From the NCBI RefSeq assembly GCF_021728295.1, contig NZ_JAKJXE010000007.1, positions 328,657 through 392,656 of the forward strand: DNA of 64,000 bases, written 5' to 3'. Below the pieces are notes generated by a model that worked only from the letters and a program-made list of their open reading frames with translations, was not told the origin of the DNA and ran no database searches. Below are positions 9,520-17,419 of this stretch, in pieces. This DNA is from Pseudomonas petrae. Its GTDB lineage: Bacteria; Pseudomonadota; Gammaproteobacteria; Pseudomonadales; Pseudomonadaceae. How positions within the stretch are numbered: position 1 is the stretch's first letter; each line of letters opens with the position of its first letter. The position numbers and the translations under genes are program-made.

Positions 9520-10917
9520 CTACTCATCATCATCAAAATTATAACTACCCGGCGCGAGGTTCTCGAAGCGGGTGTACTTGCCGATGAACGCCAGCCGGAT
9601 GAACCCGATCGGGCCGTTCCGCTGCTTGCCGATGATGATTTCAGCGATGCCCTTGTGTTCGGTCTCGGGGTGATACACCTCATCGCGGTACACGAACATA
9701 ATGACGTCGGCGTCCTGCTCGATCGCTCCGGATTCACGCAAGTCGGAGTTCACCGGGCGCTTGTTGGGACGTTGTTCGAGGGAGCGGTTGAGCTGGGAGA
9801 GCGCGACCACCGGGCAATTGAATTCCTTGGCGAGCGCCTTCAGGGAACGGGAGATTTCGGAAATCTCGTTCGTCCGGTTATCGCCGCTCGAACCAGGGAT
9901 CTGCATCAGCTGCAGGTAGTCGATCATGATCATGCCGATATCGCCGTGCTCACGGACCAGACGCCGCGTGCGCGCACGCATCTCCGACGGGCTAATGCCG
10001 GCCGTGTCGTCGATGAACAGCTTGCGATCGTTGAGCAGGTTGACCGCCGACGTCAGGCGCGGCCAGTCATCGTCATCGAGCTGACCGGAACGGACCTTGG
10101 TCTGGTCGATACGACCCAGCGACGAAAGCATACGCATGATCAGCGATTCGCCTGGCATCTCGAGCGAGTAGACCAGCACCACCTTGTCACTGCGTAGCAC
10201 CGCGTTTTCCACGAGGTTCATCGCGAATGTGGTCTTACCCATCGACGGACGGCCCGCGACGATGATCAGGTCAGACTGCTGCAGACCGCTGGTTTTCTCA
10301 TCAAGGTCGGCGTAGCCCGTGGAGAGGCCGGTGATGCCGTCGCCGATGTTGAACAGCGTATCGATACGGTCAATCGCGCGGGTCAGCAGGTCGTTGACGC
10401 TGACCGGGCCGCCCGTTTTGGGCCGCGCCTCGGCGATCTGAAAGATCTGCCGTTCGGCTTCGTCGAGAATCTCTTCGGCGGTACGCCCTTCCGGGTTGAA
10501 CGCACTGTCAGCGATTTCGGTACTGATGCCGATCAACTGGCGCAGCGTCGCGCGCTGACGAACGATCTGGGCATAGGCCTTGATGTTCGCGACAGACGGA
10601 ATGTTCTTCGCCAGCTCCGACAGGTAACCCAGGCCACCGACTTGCGAGGTCTGGCCTTCCTTGTCGAGCTGCTCGGCCAGGGTCACGACGTCGATCGGCT
10701 GGTTCTGATCCGCCAGCTTGGCAATGGCGCGGAATATCAGACGGTGGTCATGACGATAGAAGTCGCCATCCGACACCTGATCAAGCACGCGTTCCCAGGC
10801 GTTGTTGTCCAGCATCAAACCACCGAGCACGGCCTGTTCGGCCTCGATGGAATGCGGCGGAACCTTCAGGGCAGCGGTTTGCAGATCATATTGCTCGGGA
10901 GCGGAGATGTCGTTCAT
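9520..10917 (-). CDS. dnaB: Replicative DNA helicase DnaB
   Basis: This is the 465-residue hexameric 5'-3' helicase that unwinds DNA at the replication fork and recruits primase. The N-terminal helical domain begins PPHSIEAEQAVLGGLMLDN; the RecA-like motor has the Walker A sequence AGRPSMGKTT (about residues 224-236), the Walker B region MIMIDYLQLM, and ALSQLNRSLEQR. The length matches other Pseudomonas DnaB proteins. The start is the ATG at 10917; the frame continues upstream only to a TTG (10965) with no support. In P. aeruginosa alr sits next to dnaB; here the neighbour is ygiQ, so alr is not at this position. Confidence 0.97.
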   Translation of the reverse strand: MNDISAPEQYDLQTAALKVPPHSIEAEQAVLGGLMLDNNAWERVLDQVSDGDFYRHDHRLIFRAIAKLADQNQPIDVVTLAEQLDKEGQTSQVGGLGYLSELAKNIPSVANIKAYAQIVRQRATLRQLIGISTEIADSAFNPEGRTAEEILDEAERQIFQIAEARPKTGGPVSVNDLLTRAIDRIDTLFNIGDGITGLSTGYADLDEKTSGLQQSDLIIVAGRPSMGKTTFAMNLVENAVLRSDKVVLVYSLEMPGESLIMRMLSSLGRIDQTKVRSGQLDDDDWPRLTSAVNLLNDRKLFIDDTAGISPSEMRARTRRLVREHGDIGMIMIDYLQLMQIPGSSGDNRTNEISEISRSLKALAKEFNCPVVALSQLNRSLEQRPNKRPVNSDLRESGAIEQDADVIMFVYRDEVYHPETEHKGIAEIIIGKQRNGPIGFIRLAFIGKYTRFENLAPGSYNFDDDE

Positions 10918-10966
10918 GGCCACACGGAAATCAGGGGGTTGAATCAGGATACTCAGAAATGACAAA

Positions 10967-10995
10967 GGGCACGACCTGCGAACAGGAACGTGCCC
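10967..10995 (-). terminator. Probable rplI operon terminator
   Basis: On the minus strand GGGCACG (10995-10989) pairs with CGTGCCC (10973-10967), with an inner CCTG/CAGG stem and TTCG loop, followed by TTTGTCATTT. It lies about 70 bases after the rplI stop and just before dnaB. Confidence 0.65.
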
Positions 10996-11066
10996 AATGC
11001 TAACCGACCGAGGAGCGAGTCATCAGCCGGTCAGACTTCTGCACCGAAGCGCAGAAACCATACTGC

Positions 11067-11513
11067 TTAAGCAGCTACAACAACAACGCGAACGGTAGCT
11101 TCAACGTCGCTGTGCAGGTGCACGGCTACGTCGTATTCGCCAACGTTACGGATGGTGCCGTTCGGCAGACGAACTTCAGCCTTAGCCACTTCAACGCCAG
11201 AGGCGGTCAGTGCGTCAGCGATGTCGTGAGTACCGATCGAACCGAACAGCTTGCCTTCGTCACCAGCGGTGGCAGTGATAGTCACTTCCAGCTCAGCCAG
11301 TTGAGCAGCACGAGTTTCAGCAGAAGCTTTCTTCTCGGCGGCAGCTTTTTCCAGCTCTGCACGACGCTCTTCAAACGCGGCCACGTTGGCAGCGGTTGCA
11401 GCGGTTGCTTTGCCGAAAGGCAGCAGGAAGTTACGACCGTAGCCAGCCTTAACGTTTACTTTATCGCCCAGGTTGCCCAGGTTGGCGACTTTTTCCAGCA
11501 GGATGAGTTCCAT
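11067..11513 (-). CDS. rplI: 50S ribosomal protein L9
   Basis: The 148-residue product has the L9 N-terminal RNA-binding domain (MELILLEKVANLGNLGDKV, GYGRNFLLPFGKA), the long connecting helix rich in Ala/Glu/Lys, and the C-terminal domain ending in HLHSDVEATVRVVVV. It binds 23S rRNA at the base of the L1 stalk. The start ATG at 11513 is preceded by AAGAGG at a suitable distance; the longer frame is an artefact. It is the last gene of the rpsF-rpsR-DUF2232-rplI operon, 19 bases after the membrane protein gene. Confidence 0.97.
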   Translation of the reverse strand: MELILLEKVANLGNLGDKVNVKAGYGRNFLLPFGKATAATAANVAAFEERRAELEKAAAEKKASAETRAAQLAELEVTITATAGDEGKLFGSIGTHDIADALTASGVEVAKAEVRLPNGTIRNVGEYDVAVHLHSDVEATVRVVVVAA

Positions 11514-11532
11514 TTGGTAAAACCTCTTAACT

Positions 11533-12429
11533 TTAACCTTCACCGTTCGCAGAACCGTTATCGGCATCTTTCGACGCCAGACGGCCGCGAAAATCAATCA
11601 GGCTGTCGACAATGGCAAACACCACCAGCAACGGATAGATCAGCTGCATGAACAGCAACAGCGTGACGTACAACCCCACCAGCCAGAACCGTGTCAGGCG
11701 CTTTGCAGCCACCAGACCGTGAATCAGGGCCAGGCCCGCGAACATGAGCGGAACGCTGCACAACGGTGTCAGCATCGCCAGTTGAGGACCGAAGTTCGGC
11801 CCCACCAACATGCACACCAGCAGCACCAGCATCGGTGCCCGCGGGAGTTTCAGGCTGCGAAATTCGCGTCCGAAACCGCCCGGGTTATACAACAACGCCT
11901 GCCAGTAACGCCCAAGGAGCAGGCATACCACGCTGACGATCTGCAACAACGCTGCAATCAGGCCATTAAGGACGGGAGTAATCAGTGCCCCCAGACGCGC
12001 TCGCTCTTCTACCGACATCTGCTGGTAGACATCACCGAAGACGTGGGGCAAGAGCTTTTGCAGCTCTCCCGCCATGGCTTCGATGGGCTCGCGAAACACC
12101 GCGCCCAGAACCACTGCATACAACAATCCAACCGCCACGCTGACCAGCAGCACGCGGACCCAGGACTCGCTGGCACGCAACACGGCGGCCAACCCCCAAG
12201 AACCCAGCAACACCATCAGGGTGCGAGGTTCACCGAAATACCACCAGACCAAAGCCGGCAGTAGAGCCCAGGCAAGGACGCCCAGGGCGCCACTCATCCC
12301 GCGCCGCAGGAGCACAAGGCAACCTGCGGCAGCACTCAACCAGAACAACAGCGGCAATGCCGCACATCCAACCACTACGAGAGTGGCCTGCATGCGGCCG
12401 CGCATGATGAATTCAGCCATGGCGCGCAT
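11533..12429 (-). CDS. YybS/DUF2232-like membrane protein of the ribosomal operon
   Basis: This 298-residue protein is almost entirely hydrophobic, with about eight predicted membrane helices (for example TLVVVGCAALPLLFWLSAA and MLVLLVCMLVGPNF) and a short charged C-terminus (RLASKDADNGSANGEG). Its position between rpsR and rplI is conserved in Pseudomonas. I recognise it as a DUF2232-type integral membrane protein; the function is unknown, possibly related to energy-coupled transport because related YybS proteins resemble such components (inference). The ATG at 12429 has AAGGG upstream and is preferred over the ATG at 12420. Confidence 0.8.
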   Translation of the reverse strand: MRAMAEFIMRGRMQATLVVVGCAALPLLFWLSAAAGCLVLLRRGMSGALGVLAWALLPALVWWYFGEPRTLMVLLGSWGLAAVLRASESWVRVLLVSVAVGLLYAVVLGAVFREPIEAMAGELQKLLPHVFGDVYQQMSVEERARLGALITPVLNGLIAALLQIVSVVCLLLGRYWQALLYNPGGFGREFRSLKLPRAPMLVLLVCMLVGPNFGPQLAMLTPLCSVPLMFAGLALIHGLVAAKRLTRFWLVGLYVTLLLFMQLIYPLLVVFAIVDSLIDFRGRLASKDADNGSANGEG

Positions 12430-12467
12430 GCGATCTATCCCTTACTGCGTTTGTCGACTACCTGGTC

Positions 12468-12698
12468 TCAGCGGCCGTGGCTGTCGGTGTAGGCCAACAG
12501 GGCCAGGAAGCGGGCGCGCTTGATAGCGGTAGCCAGCTGACGCTGATAACGAGCTTTGGTACCAGTAATGCGGCTAGGAACGATCTTGCCGGTTTCAGAT
12601 ACGTAGGCTTTCAGGGTGTTGAGATCTTTGTAATCGATCTCCTTCACATTTTCAGCTGTGAAGCGGCAGAATTTACGACGACGGAAGAAACGTGCCAT
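12468..12698 (-). CDS. rpsR: 30S ribosomal protein S18
   Basis: The 76-residue product begins MARFFRRRKFCRF and contains the S18 hallmark KIVPSRITGTKARYQRQL. S18 forms a heterodimer with S6 on the 30S platform; the two genes are adjacent here (28 bases apart) and are expected to be co-regulated by the S6:S18 complex through the leader upstream of rpsF. The length is normal for the family. Confidence 0.98.
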   Translation of the reverse strand: MARFFRRRKFCRFTAENVKEIDYKDLNTLKAYVSETGKIVPSRITGTKARYQRQLATAIKRARFLALLAYTDSHGR

Positions 12699-12726
12699 GT
12701 AATGGGCTCCTCAAAAGGTCCGTGGA

Positions 12727-13149
12727 TTACTCGTCAGCGTTATCGCTGTTGTCGCTGTCATCACCATCGGCGCCATCGGCGTCGGAGTGCTCAGGACGGT
12801 CGCGACGCTCACGGCGCTCACTGCGGTTTTCTTCAGCCTTGAGCATTTCGGACTGGCCAGTAACAGCTTCGTCGCGACGGATGACAAGGTTACGGATCAC
12901 GGCATCGTTGTAACGGAAGTTGTCTTCCAGCTCGGCCAGAGCCTTGCCAGTGCACTCAACGTTCAGCATCACGTAGTGAGCCTTGTGAACATTGTTGATT
13001 GCATAGGCCAGTTGACGACGGCCCCAATCTTCCAGACGGTGGATCTTGCCGCCGTCTTCTTCGATCAGCTTGGTGTAACGCTCTACCATGCCGCCGACTT
13101 GCTCGCTCTGGTCCGGGTGAACCAGAAAGATGATTTCGTAATGACGCAT
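12727..13149 (-). CDS. rpsF: 30S ribosomal protein S6
   Basis: The 140-residue product begins MRHYEIIFLVHPDQSEQV and contains the S6 core ending near NLVIRRDEAVTGQSEML. It carries a longer acidic tail (EHSDADGADGDDSDNSDNADE region) than E. coli S6. In Pseudomonas the S6 C-terminus is the substrate of the RimK glutamate ligase, and the acidic tail fits that role (family knowledge). It is the first gene of the S6/S18/L9 operon, preceded by a structured leader that overlaps the ribosome-binding site. Confidence 0.98.
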   Translation of the reverse strand: MRHYEIIFLVHPDQSEQVGGMVERYTKLIEEDGGKIHRLEDWGRRQLAYAINNVHKAHYVMLNVECTGKALAELEDNFRYNDAVIRNLVIRRDEAVTGQSEMLKAEENRSERRERRDRPEHSDADGADGDDSDNSDNADE

Positions 13150-13154
13150 GAATG

Positions 13155-13199
13155 CTCCTTACGGGTTGTAGCCTGCCGCCAAAGCGGTCAGACAAGGAG
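13155..13199 (-). promoter_or_regulatory. Candidate S6:S18 ribosomal-protein leader sequestering the rpsF ribosome-binding site
   Basis: On the minus strand, CTCCTT (13199-13194) can pair with AAGGAG (13160-13155), which is the rpsF Shine-Dalgarno. Inside are TTGT/ACAA, CTG/CAG and CCGC/GCGG pairings closed by a TTTG loop, leaving CCCGT (13165-13161) unpaired on the 3' side. A CCG bulge beside a stem that masks the rpsF start is the hallmark of the known S6:S18 autoregulatory leader. The assignment rests on pairing read by eye. Confidence 0.65.
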
Positions 13200-13327
13200 T
13201 GAATAACACTGGTTTATCTTGCACAGGGACAGGCACATGAGCACCTGCCATTACAGCAAGGGACGCGATTGTAGAGAAGGGGTCGGAGAGGCGCAAGGAG
13301 ATTGGTGAATATTTGAACAATGGTGAT

Positions 13328-13390
13328 GAGCTACAAGCTACAAGCTGGAGCGTGGCCGGCTTGCAGCTTGAGGCTTGGAGCTTGCGGCTC
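13328..13390. repeat. Imperfect inverted repeat of CAAGCT units between rlmB and rpsF
   Basis: The arms share the pattern GAGCNNCAAGCTNCAAGC: left GAGCTACAAGCTACAAGC from 13328, right its near-complement ending GCTC at 13390. It could fold into a long hairpin and lies 9 bases past the rlmB stop on the minus strand. CAAGCT-rich palindromes of this kind recur between Pseudomonas genes; this copy may act as a terminator or transcript-end stabiliser (inference). Confidence 0.6.
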
Positions 13391-13398
13391 TTGACTGA

Positions 13399-14148
13399 CT
13401 ACTTCTTGGCCGCGGCGCGCTGGCGCAGGGCTTCGAACAGGCAGACGCCTGTCGCAACCGAAACGTTGAGGCTGCTAACGCTACCCGCCATTGGCAGGCG
13501 TACCAGATAGTCGCAGTGCTCGCGGGTCAGGCGGCGCATGCCCTTACCTTCGGCACCCATGATCAGGATGGTCGGGCCAGTCAGGTCCTGCTGGTACAAC
13601 TCCTGCTCCGCCTCACCCGCAGTGCCGACGACCCAAAGGCCACGTTGCTGGAGTTTTTCCAGCGTTCGCGCCAGGTTGGTCACGGCTACGAGAGGAATGA
13701 CCTCCGCCGCACCGCATGCCACTTTCCGCACGGTCGGCGTCAAGGTCGCGGACTTGTCCTTGGGCACGATCACCGCCAGAGCACCGGCCGCATCGGCAGT
13801 ACGCAGGCAGGCGCCGAGGTTATGCGGGTCGGTCACGCCATCCAGAACCAGGATCAGCGGCGGGCCTTCGGTGCGGTCGAGCAGCTCGTCAAGCATAGCC
13901 TCGCCCCAGACCTGGCTCGGACTTACGTCCGCCACCACGCCCTGGTGAACACCTTCTACCCAGGCATCCATTTCGCGGCGCTCGGCTTGCCCCACCGAAA
14001 CACGGTTCTGCGCGGCGAGCTCGATCAATACCTGAACCCGTGGATCGCTGCGGCCTTCAGCCAGCCAGATCTGCTTGACCCGCTTCGGGTGATGACGCAA
14101 CAGCGCCTCTACGGCATGAACACCGTAGATTTTTTCCAGCTGACTCAT
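13399..14148 (-). CDS. rlmB: 23S rRNA (guanosine-2'-O-)-methyltransferase RlmB
   Basis: This 249-residue SpoU-family enzyme 2'-O-methylates G2251 of 23S rRNA (E. coli numbering). The N-terminal substrate-binding domain starts YGVHAVEALL. The knotted SAM-binding domain has motif 1 NLGACLRTADAAG, motif 2 IMGAEGKGM and motif 3 LPMAGSVSSLNVSVA. The ATG at 14148 overlaps the rnr stop by four bases (ATGA), so the two genes are translationally coupled, as in many gamma-proteobacteria. Confidence 0.96.
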   Translation of the reverse strand: MSQLEKIYGVHAVEALLRHHPKRVKQIWLAEGRSDPRVQVLIELAAQNRVSVGQAERREMDAWVEGVHQGVVADVSPSQVWGEAMLDELLDRTEGPPLILVLDGVTDPHNLGACLRTADAAGALAVIVPKDKSATLTPTVRKVACGAAEVIPLVAVTNLARTLEKLQQRGLWVVGTAGEAEQELYQQDLTGPTILIMGAEGKGMRRLTREHCDYLVRLPMAGSVSSLNVSVATGVCLFEALRQRAAAKK

Positions 14149-16763
14149 GTCTTGGCCTTAGGTTTGCGCACACTGCCACTGCTTGCAGCAGGGGCGGAGC
14201 CCGATTTCGACGAACCCTTGCGATGCTTGCTGGCTTTACCGGAAGCGCCAGCGAGATCACTCCCCGACCTTCCCGACGATGCCTTGCTACCACCCTTGGC
14301 TTCGGTCAGCAGCGCTTTCTTCATTTCACGACTTTTGCGCACTTCTGCGTTCTTGGCAGCCGCGTCACCGGGCCGATAGGCCTCGGCAACAGGCTCTTTC
14401 GCGGTTCGGCGACCTGGCTTGGAAGCAGACGACGATTCCTTGGAATCCTTGCCCTTCTCTGCCGCAGCAGGTTCGGACGTTCGACGCTTGCGGCCGATCG
14501 GCGCGCTGGTGGTCTTCTCGGACATTTCGAAGTCGATCTTGCGCTCGTCAAGATCAACGCGCATGACGCGCACTTCAACGGTGTCGCCCAGGCGGAAGCT
14601 GCGGCCTGTGCGCTCGCCGGCCAGACGATGGTGGACCGGATCGAAGTGGTAGTAGTCACCCGGCAATGCGGTGACGTGAACCAGGCCTTCGACGTAGATA
14701 TCGGTCAGCTCGACGAACAGACCAAAGCCGGTAACAGCTGTGATCACGCCCGGGAACGACTCGCCAACGCGGTCTTTCATGAACTCGCATTTCAGCCAGT
14801 TCGTGACGTCGCGGGTCGCCTCATCGGCACGGCGCTCGCTCATCGAACACTGCTCGCCCAACTGCTCAAGCATCGCTTCGTCGTACGGGTAAATGCGGGC
14901 CTTCGGAATAACCGGAGCACCGGCGCGGCGAACGTGCGGGGTTTCCTGCTTGGAGCGGATCACACTTCGGATCGCACGGTGAGTCAGCAAGTCCGGGTAG
15001 CGACGAATCGGCGAGGTGAAGTGGGTGTACGCCTCGTAATTCAAGCCGAAGTGGCCATGGTTATCGGAGCTGTAAACCGCCTGGCTCAACGACCGCAGCA
15101 TGACGGTCTGGATCAGGTGGTAATCCGGGCGGTCCTTGATGGTTTCGAGCAGCGCCTGATAGTCCTTCGGCGTCGGGCCGTCTTTGCCCTTGTGCAGGGA
15201 AAGACCCAACTCGCCGAGGAAGGCACGCAGCTTTTCCAGTCGCTCAGGCGGCGGACCGTCGTGGACGCGGTACAGCGCAGGGATCTCGTGCTTCTTGAGA
15301 AACGCTGCAGTCGCCACGTTCGCCGCAAGCATGCACTCTTCAATCAGCTTGTGCGCATCGTTGCGAGTGGTCGGACGGATCTCGGCGATCTTGCGCTCGG
15401 TACCGAAAATGATCCGGGTTTCCTGCGTTTCAAAATCAATGGCACCACGAACATGCCGGGCGCCCAGCAGCACTTTGTACAGCGCATAAAGCTGTTTCAG
15501 GTGCGGCACGACGTCGCCATACTGCTCGCGCAGCTGCTTGGCTTCGGCGGCTTTCGGATGCTCCAGCATCGAGCTGACCTTGTTGTAGGTCAGACGGGCA
15601 TGGGAGTGGATGACGGCTTCGTAGAAAACGTAGTCGGTCATCTCGCCGGTTTTGGAGATGGTCATCTCGCAGACCATCGCCAGACGATCAACCAGCGGAT
15701 TCAGGGAGCACAGGCCGTTGGACAGCTGCTCAGGCAGCATCGGGATCACGCGCTCGGGGAAATACACCGAGTTGCCGCGCACCTGAGACTCAGCGTCGAG
15801 CGCCGAACCGAGCTTCACATAGCTTGATACGTCGGCGATCGCCACGTAGAGCTTCCAGCCGCCGGAGAACAAGCGCAGCTTGCCCGGCTTGGCTTCGCAG
15901 AAAACAGCATCGTCAAAGTCGCGGGCATCTTCACCGTCGATGGTGACGAATGGAAGATGACGCAGATCGACGCGATTTTCCTTGTCCTTCTCTTCGACTT
16001 CCGGCTTCAGCTTGGCGGCTTCTTTAAGCACCGCCTCGGGCCAGACGTGAGGAATGTCGTAGGTACGCAGCGCGACATCGATCTCCATGCCGGGCGCCAT
16101 GTAATTACCCACCACTTCAACTACGTCGCCTTGCGGCTGGAAACGCGGGGTTGGCCAGTGGGTGATTTTCACCTCGACGAACTGACCGACCTTGGCGCCG
16201 TTGTTACGGCCCGGGGTGATCAGCACTTCTTGCTGGATTTTTGGGTTGTCCGGCTGGACGAAACCGATGCCGCTTTCTTCGAAATAGCGACCCACCACGG
16301 TTTCGTGCGCGCGGGAGATAACTTCGACGATCACGCCTTCGCGGCGACCGCGACGGTCCAGGCCCGAGACGCGCGCCAGGGCACGGTCACCGTCGAACAC
16401 CAGACGCATTTGCGCAGGGCTCATGAACAGGTCGTCAGAGCCGTCATCCGGGACCAGGAAGCCGAAGCCGTCACGATGACCGCTGATGCGACCCAGGATG
16501 AGGTCCAGCTTGTCGACTGGCGCGTACGTGCCGCGGCGGGTGTAAATCAGTTGGGCGTCGCGCTCCATGGCACGGAGCCGACGTCGCAAGGCCTCGATCT
16601 GATCTTCAGTCGTCAGGCCAAACTCTTCCACCAACTGCTCACGGGCAGCGGGCGAACCGCGCTCGGAGAGGTGCGCCAGAATCAGCTCACGGCTAGGGAT
16701 GGGGTTTTCGTATTTTTCCGCTTCACGAGCGGCCTCGGGATCGAGGGACTGCCAATCGGCCAT
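14145..16763 (-). CDS. rnr: Exoribonuclease R
   Basis: This 872-residue 3'-5' processive exoribonuclease degrades structured RNA and takes part in rRNA and mRNA quality control. It has an N-terminal helix-turn-helix and cold-shock domains, the RNB catalytic domain with the acidic cluster TIDGEDARDFDDAV (about residues 273-287), an S1 domain (about 660-740, GVITAVTGFGLFVELTDIYVEG) and a Lys/Ser/Ala-rich tail from about 750 to the end. The basic tail is longer than in E. coli and is low-complexity. The ATG at 16763 lies in a divergent intergenic region facing the tRNA genes; rlmB is coupled downstream. Confidence 0.97.
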   Translation of the reverse strand: MADWQSLDPEAAREAEKYENPIPSRELILAHLSERGSPAAREQLVEEFGLTTEDQIEALRRRLRAMERDAQLIYTRRGTYAPVDKLDLILGRISGHRDGFGFLVPDDGSDDLFMSPAQMRLVFDGDRALARVSGLDRRGRREGVIVEVISRAHETVVGRYFEESGIGFVQPDNPKIQQEVLITPGRNNGAKVGQFVEVKITHWPTPRFQPQGDVVEVVGNYMAPGMEIDVALRTYDIPHVWPEAVLKEAAKLKPEVEEKDKENRVDLRHLPFVTIDGEDARDFDDAVFCEAKPGKLRLFSGGWKLYVAIADVSSYVKLGSALDAESQVRGNSVYFPERVIPMLPEQLSNGLCSLNPLVDRLAMVCEMTISKTGEMTDYVFYEAVIHSHARLTYNKVSSMLEHPKAAEAKQLREQYGDVVPHLKQLYALYKVLLGARHVRGAIDFETQETRIIFGTERKIAEIRPTTRNDAHKLIEECMLAANVATAAFLKKHEIPALYRVHDGPPPERLEKLRAFLGELGLSLHKGKDGPTPKDYQALLETIKDRPDYHLIQTVMLRSLSQAVYSSDNHGHFGLNYEAYTHFTSPIRRYPDLLTHRAIRSVIRSKQETPHVRRAGAPVIPKARIYPYDEAMLEQLGEQCSMSERRADEATRDVTNWLKCEFMKDRVGESFPGVITAVTGFGLFVELTDIYVEGLVHVTALPGDYYHFDPVHHRLAGERTGRSFRLGDTVEVRVMRVDLDERKIDFEMSEKTTSAPIGRKRRTSEPAAAEKGKDSKESSSASKPGRRTAKEPVAEAYRPGDAAAKNAEVRKSREMKKALLTEAKGGSKASSGRSGSDLAGASGKASKHRKGSSKSGSAPAASSGSVRKPKAKT

Positions 16764-16938
16764 TAGAATGAATTCACCTTATCTGTATGTAATTAGTTTG
16801 GCATATACCAGATTGAAACGCGAAGACAGCGTTTGCTGGGACTTTTCGCTATTTCAAATTATTTTTGCACGGGGGCTTTACAGCCTTCAATCTCCTCCGT
16901 AAGATGCGCCCCACAACGACGGCACTGCCTAGTTGTAG

Positions 16939-16967
16939 TTGAAATCGAACGAAATATCGAATGAAAT
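16939..16967 (+). promoter_or_regulatory. Possible promoter of the first tRNA-Leu
   Basis: TTGAAA (16939-16944), a 17-base spacer and TGAAAT (16962-16967) put a start about nine bases before the tRNA at 16977. The -10 box is a weak match. The rest of the 213-base gap 16764-16976 shows no gene. Confidence 0.35.
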
Positions 16968-16976
16968 CAACGAACT

Positions 16977-17063
16977 GCCCAGATGGTGAAATTGGTAGAC
17001 ACGCCAGCTTCAGGTGCTGGTGACCGCAAGGTCGTGGAAGTTCGAGTCTTCTTCTGGGCACCA
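16977..17063 (+). tRNA. tRNA-Leu(CAG), copy 1
   Basis: The sequence folds as a class II tRNA with a 7-bp acceptor stem (GCCCAGA with TCTGGGC), anticodon stem CCAGC/GCTGG and loop TTCAGGT, giving anticodon CAG. It has a long variable arm (TGACCGCAAGGTCGT), a T-arm with TTCGAGT, and an encoded CCA at 17061-17063. It reads CUG, the dominant leucine codon in this high-GC genome. It is identical over all 87 bases to the second copy. Confidence 0.97.
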
Positions 17064-17071
17064 ATTCAACG

Positions 17072-17093
17072 AAACCGAGCTTAGGCTCGGTTT
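17072..17093 (+). terminator. Terminator of tRNA-Leu copy 1
   Basis: AAACCGAGC (17072-17080) and GCTCGGTTT (17085-17093) form a 9-bp stem with a TTAG loop followed by TTG, nine bases after the tRNA CCA. The stem resembles the one after copy 2. Confidence 0.8.
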
Positions 17094-17219
17094 TGTGCAT
17101 TTTGCGGTTTGAAAAGTCAAGCCTGGCAAAACAGCCCTCAGCGTAGATCACTTCACCTGCCCTGTCCCTCGCTGCAAATGAATCATCCCGCCGCCTCTCC
17201 AACAAATTCAAAAATTCAG

Positions 17220-17248
17220 TTGCACTCCCGCGAAAAATCTAATTAAAT
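17220..17248 (+). promoter_or_regulatory. Possible promoter of the second tRNA-Leu
   Basis: TTGCAC (17220-17225), a 17-base spacer and TTAAAT (17243-17248) predict a start within a few bases of the tRNA at 17258. Together with the terminator after copy 1 this suggests the two tRNA genes are transcribed separately. Confidence 0.4.
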
Positions 17249-17257
17249 CAGCGCCAT

Positions 17258-17344
17258 GCCCAGATGGTGAAATTGGTAGACACGCCAGCTTCAGGTGCTG
17301 GTGACCGCAAGGTCGTGGAAGTTCGAGTCTTCTTCTGGGCACCA
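17258..17344 (+). tRNA. tRNA-Leu(CAG), copy 2
   Basis: This is an exact repeat of the 87-base tRNA at 16977-17063, again with anticodon CAG, a long variable arm and encoded CCA. The 194 bases between the copies contain the first terminator, a likely second promoter and nothing else recognisable. Confidence 0.97.
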
Positions 17345-17351
17345 AACAAAC

Positions 17352-17376
17352 AAAACCGAGCCAAGTGCTCGGTTTT
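17352..17376. terminator. Terminator between tRNA-Leu copy 2 and the chemoreceptor
   Basis: AAAACCGAGC (17352-17361) and GCTCGGTTTT (17367-17376) form a perfect 10-bp stem with a 5-base loop. The A/T ends allow termination in both directions, serving the tRNA (plus) and the chemoreceptor gene (minus). Confidence 0.8.
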
Positions 17377-17419
17377 GTGCTTTCTGGGGGTCTGCCATTC
17401 CCCCCAGTCGCGCGCACAG

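Noticed and set aside
14223..15827. Plus-strand open frame of about 530 codons opposite rnr
   Set aside because: Same antisense effect; the RNB catalytic motif lies on the other strand.
16977..17344. Repeated 87-base units considered as a CRISPR-like or prophage attachment duplication
   Set aside because: Both are full tRNA-Leu genes with CCA. There is no integrase, no phage gene and no regular repeat array.
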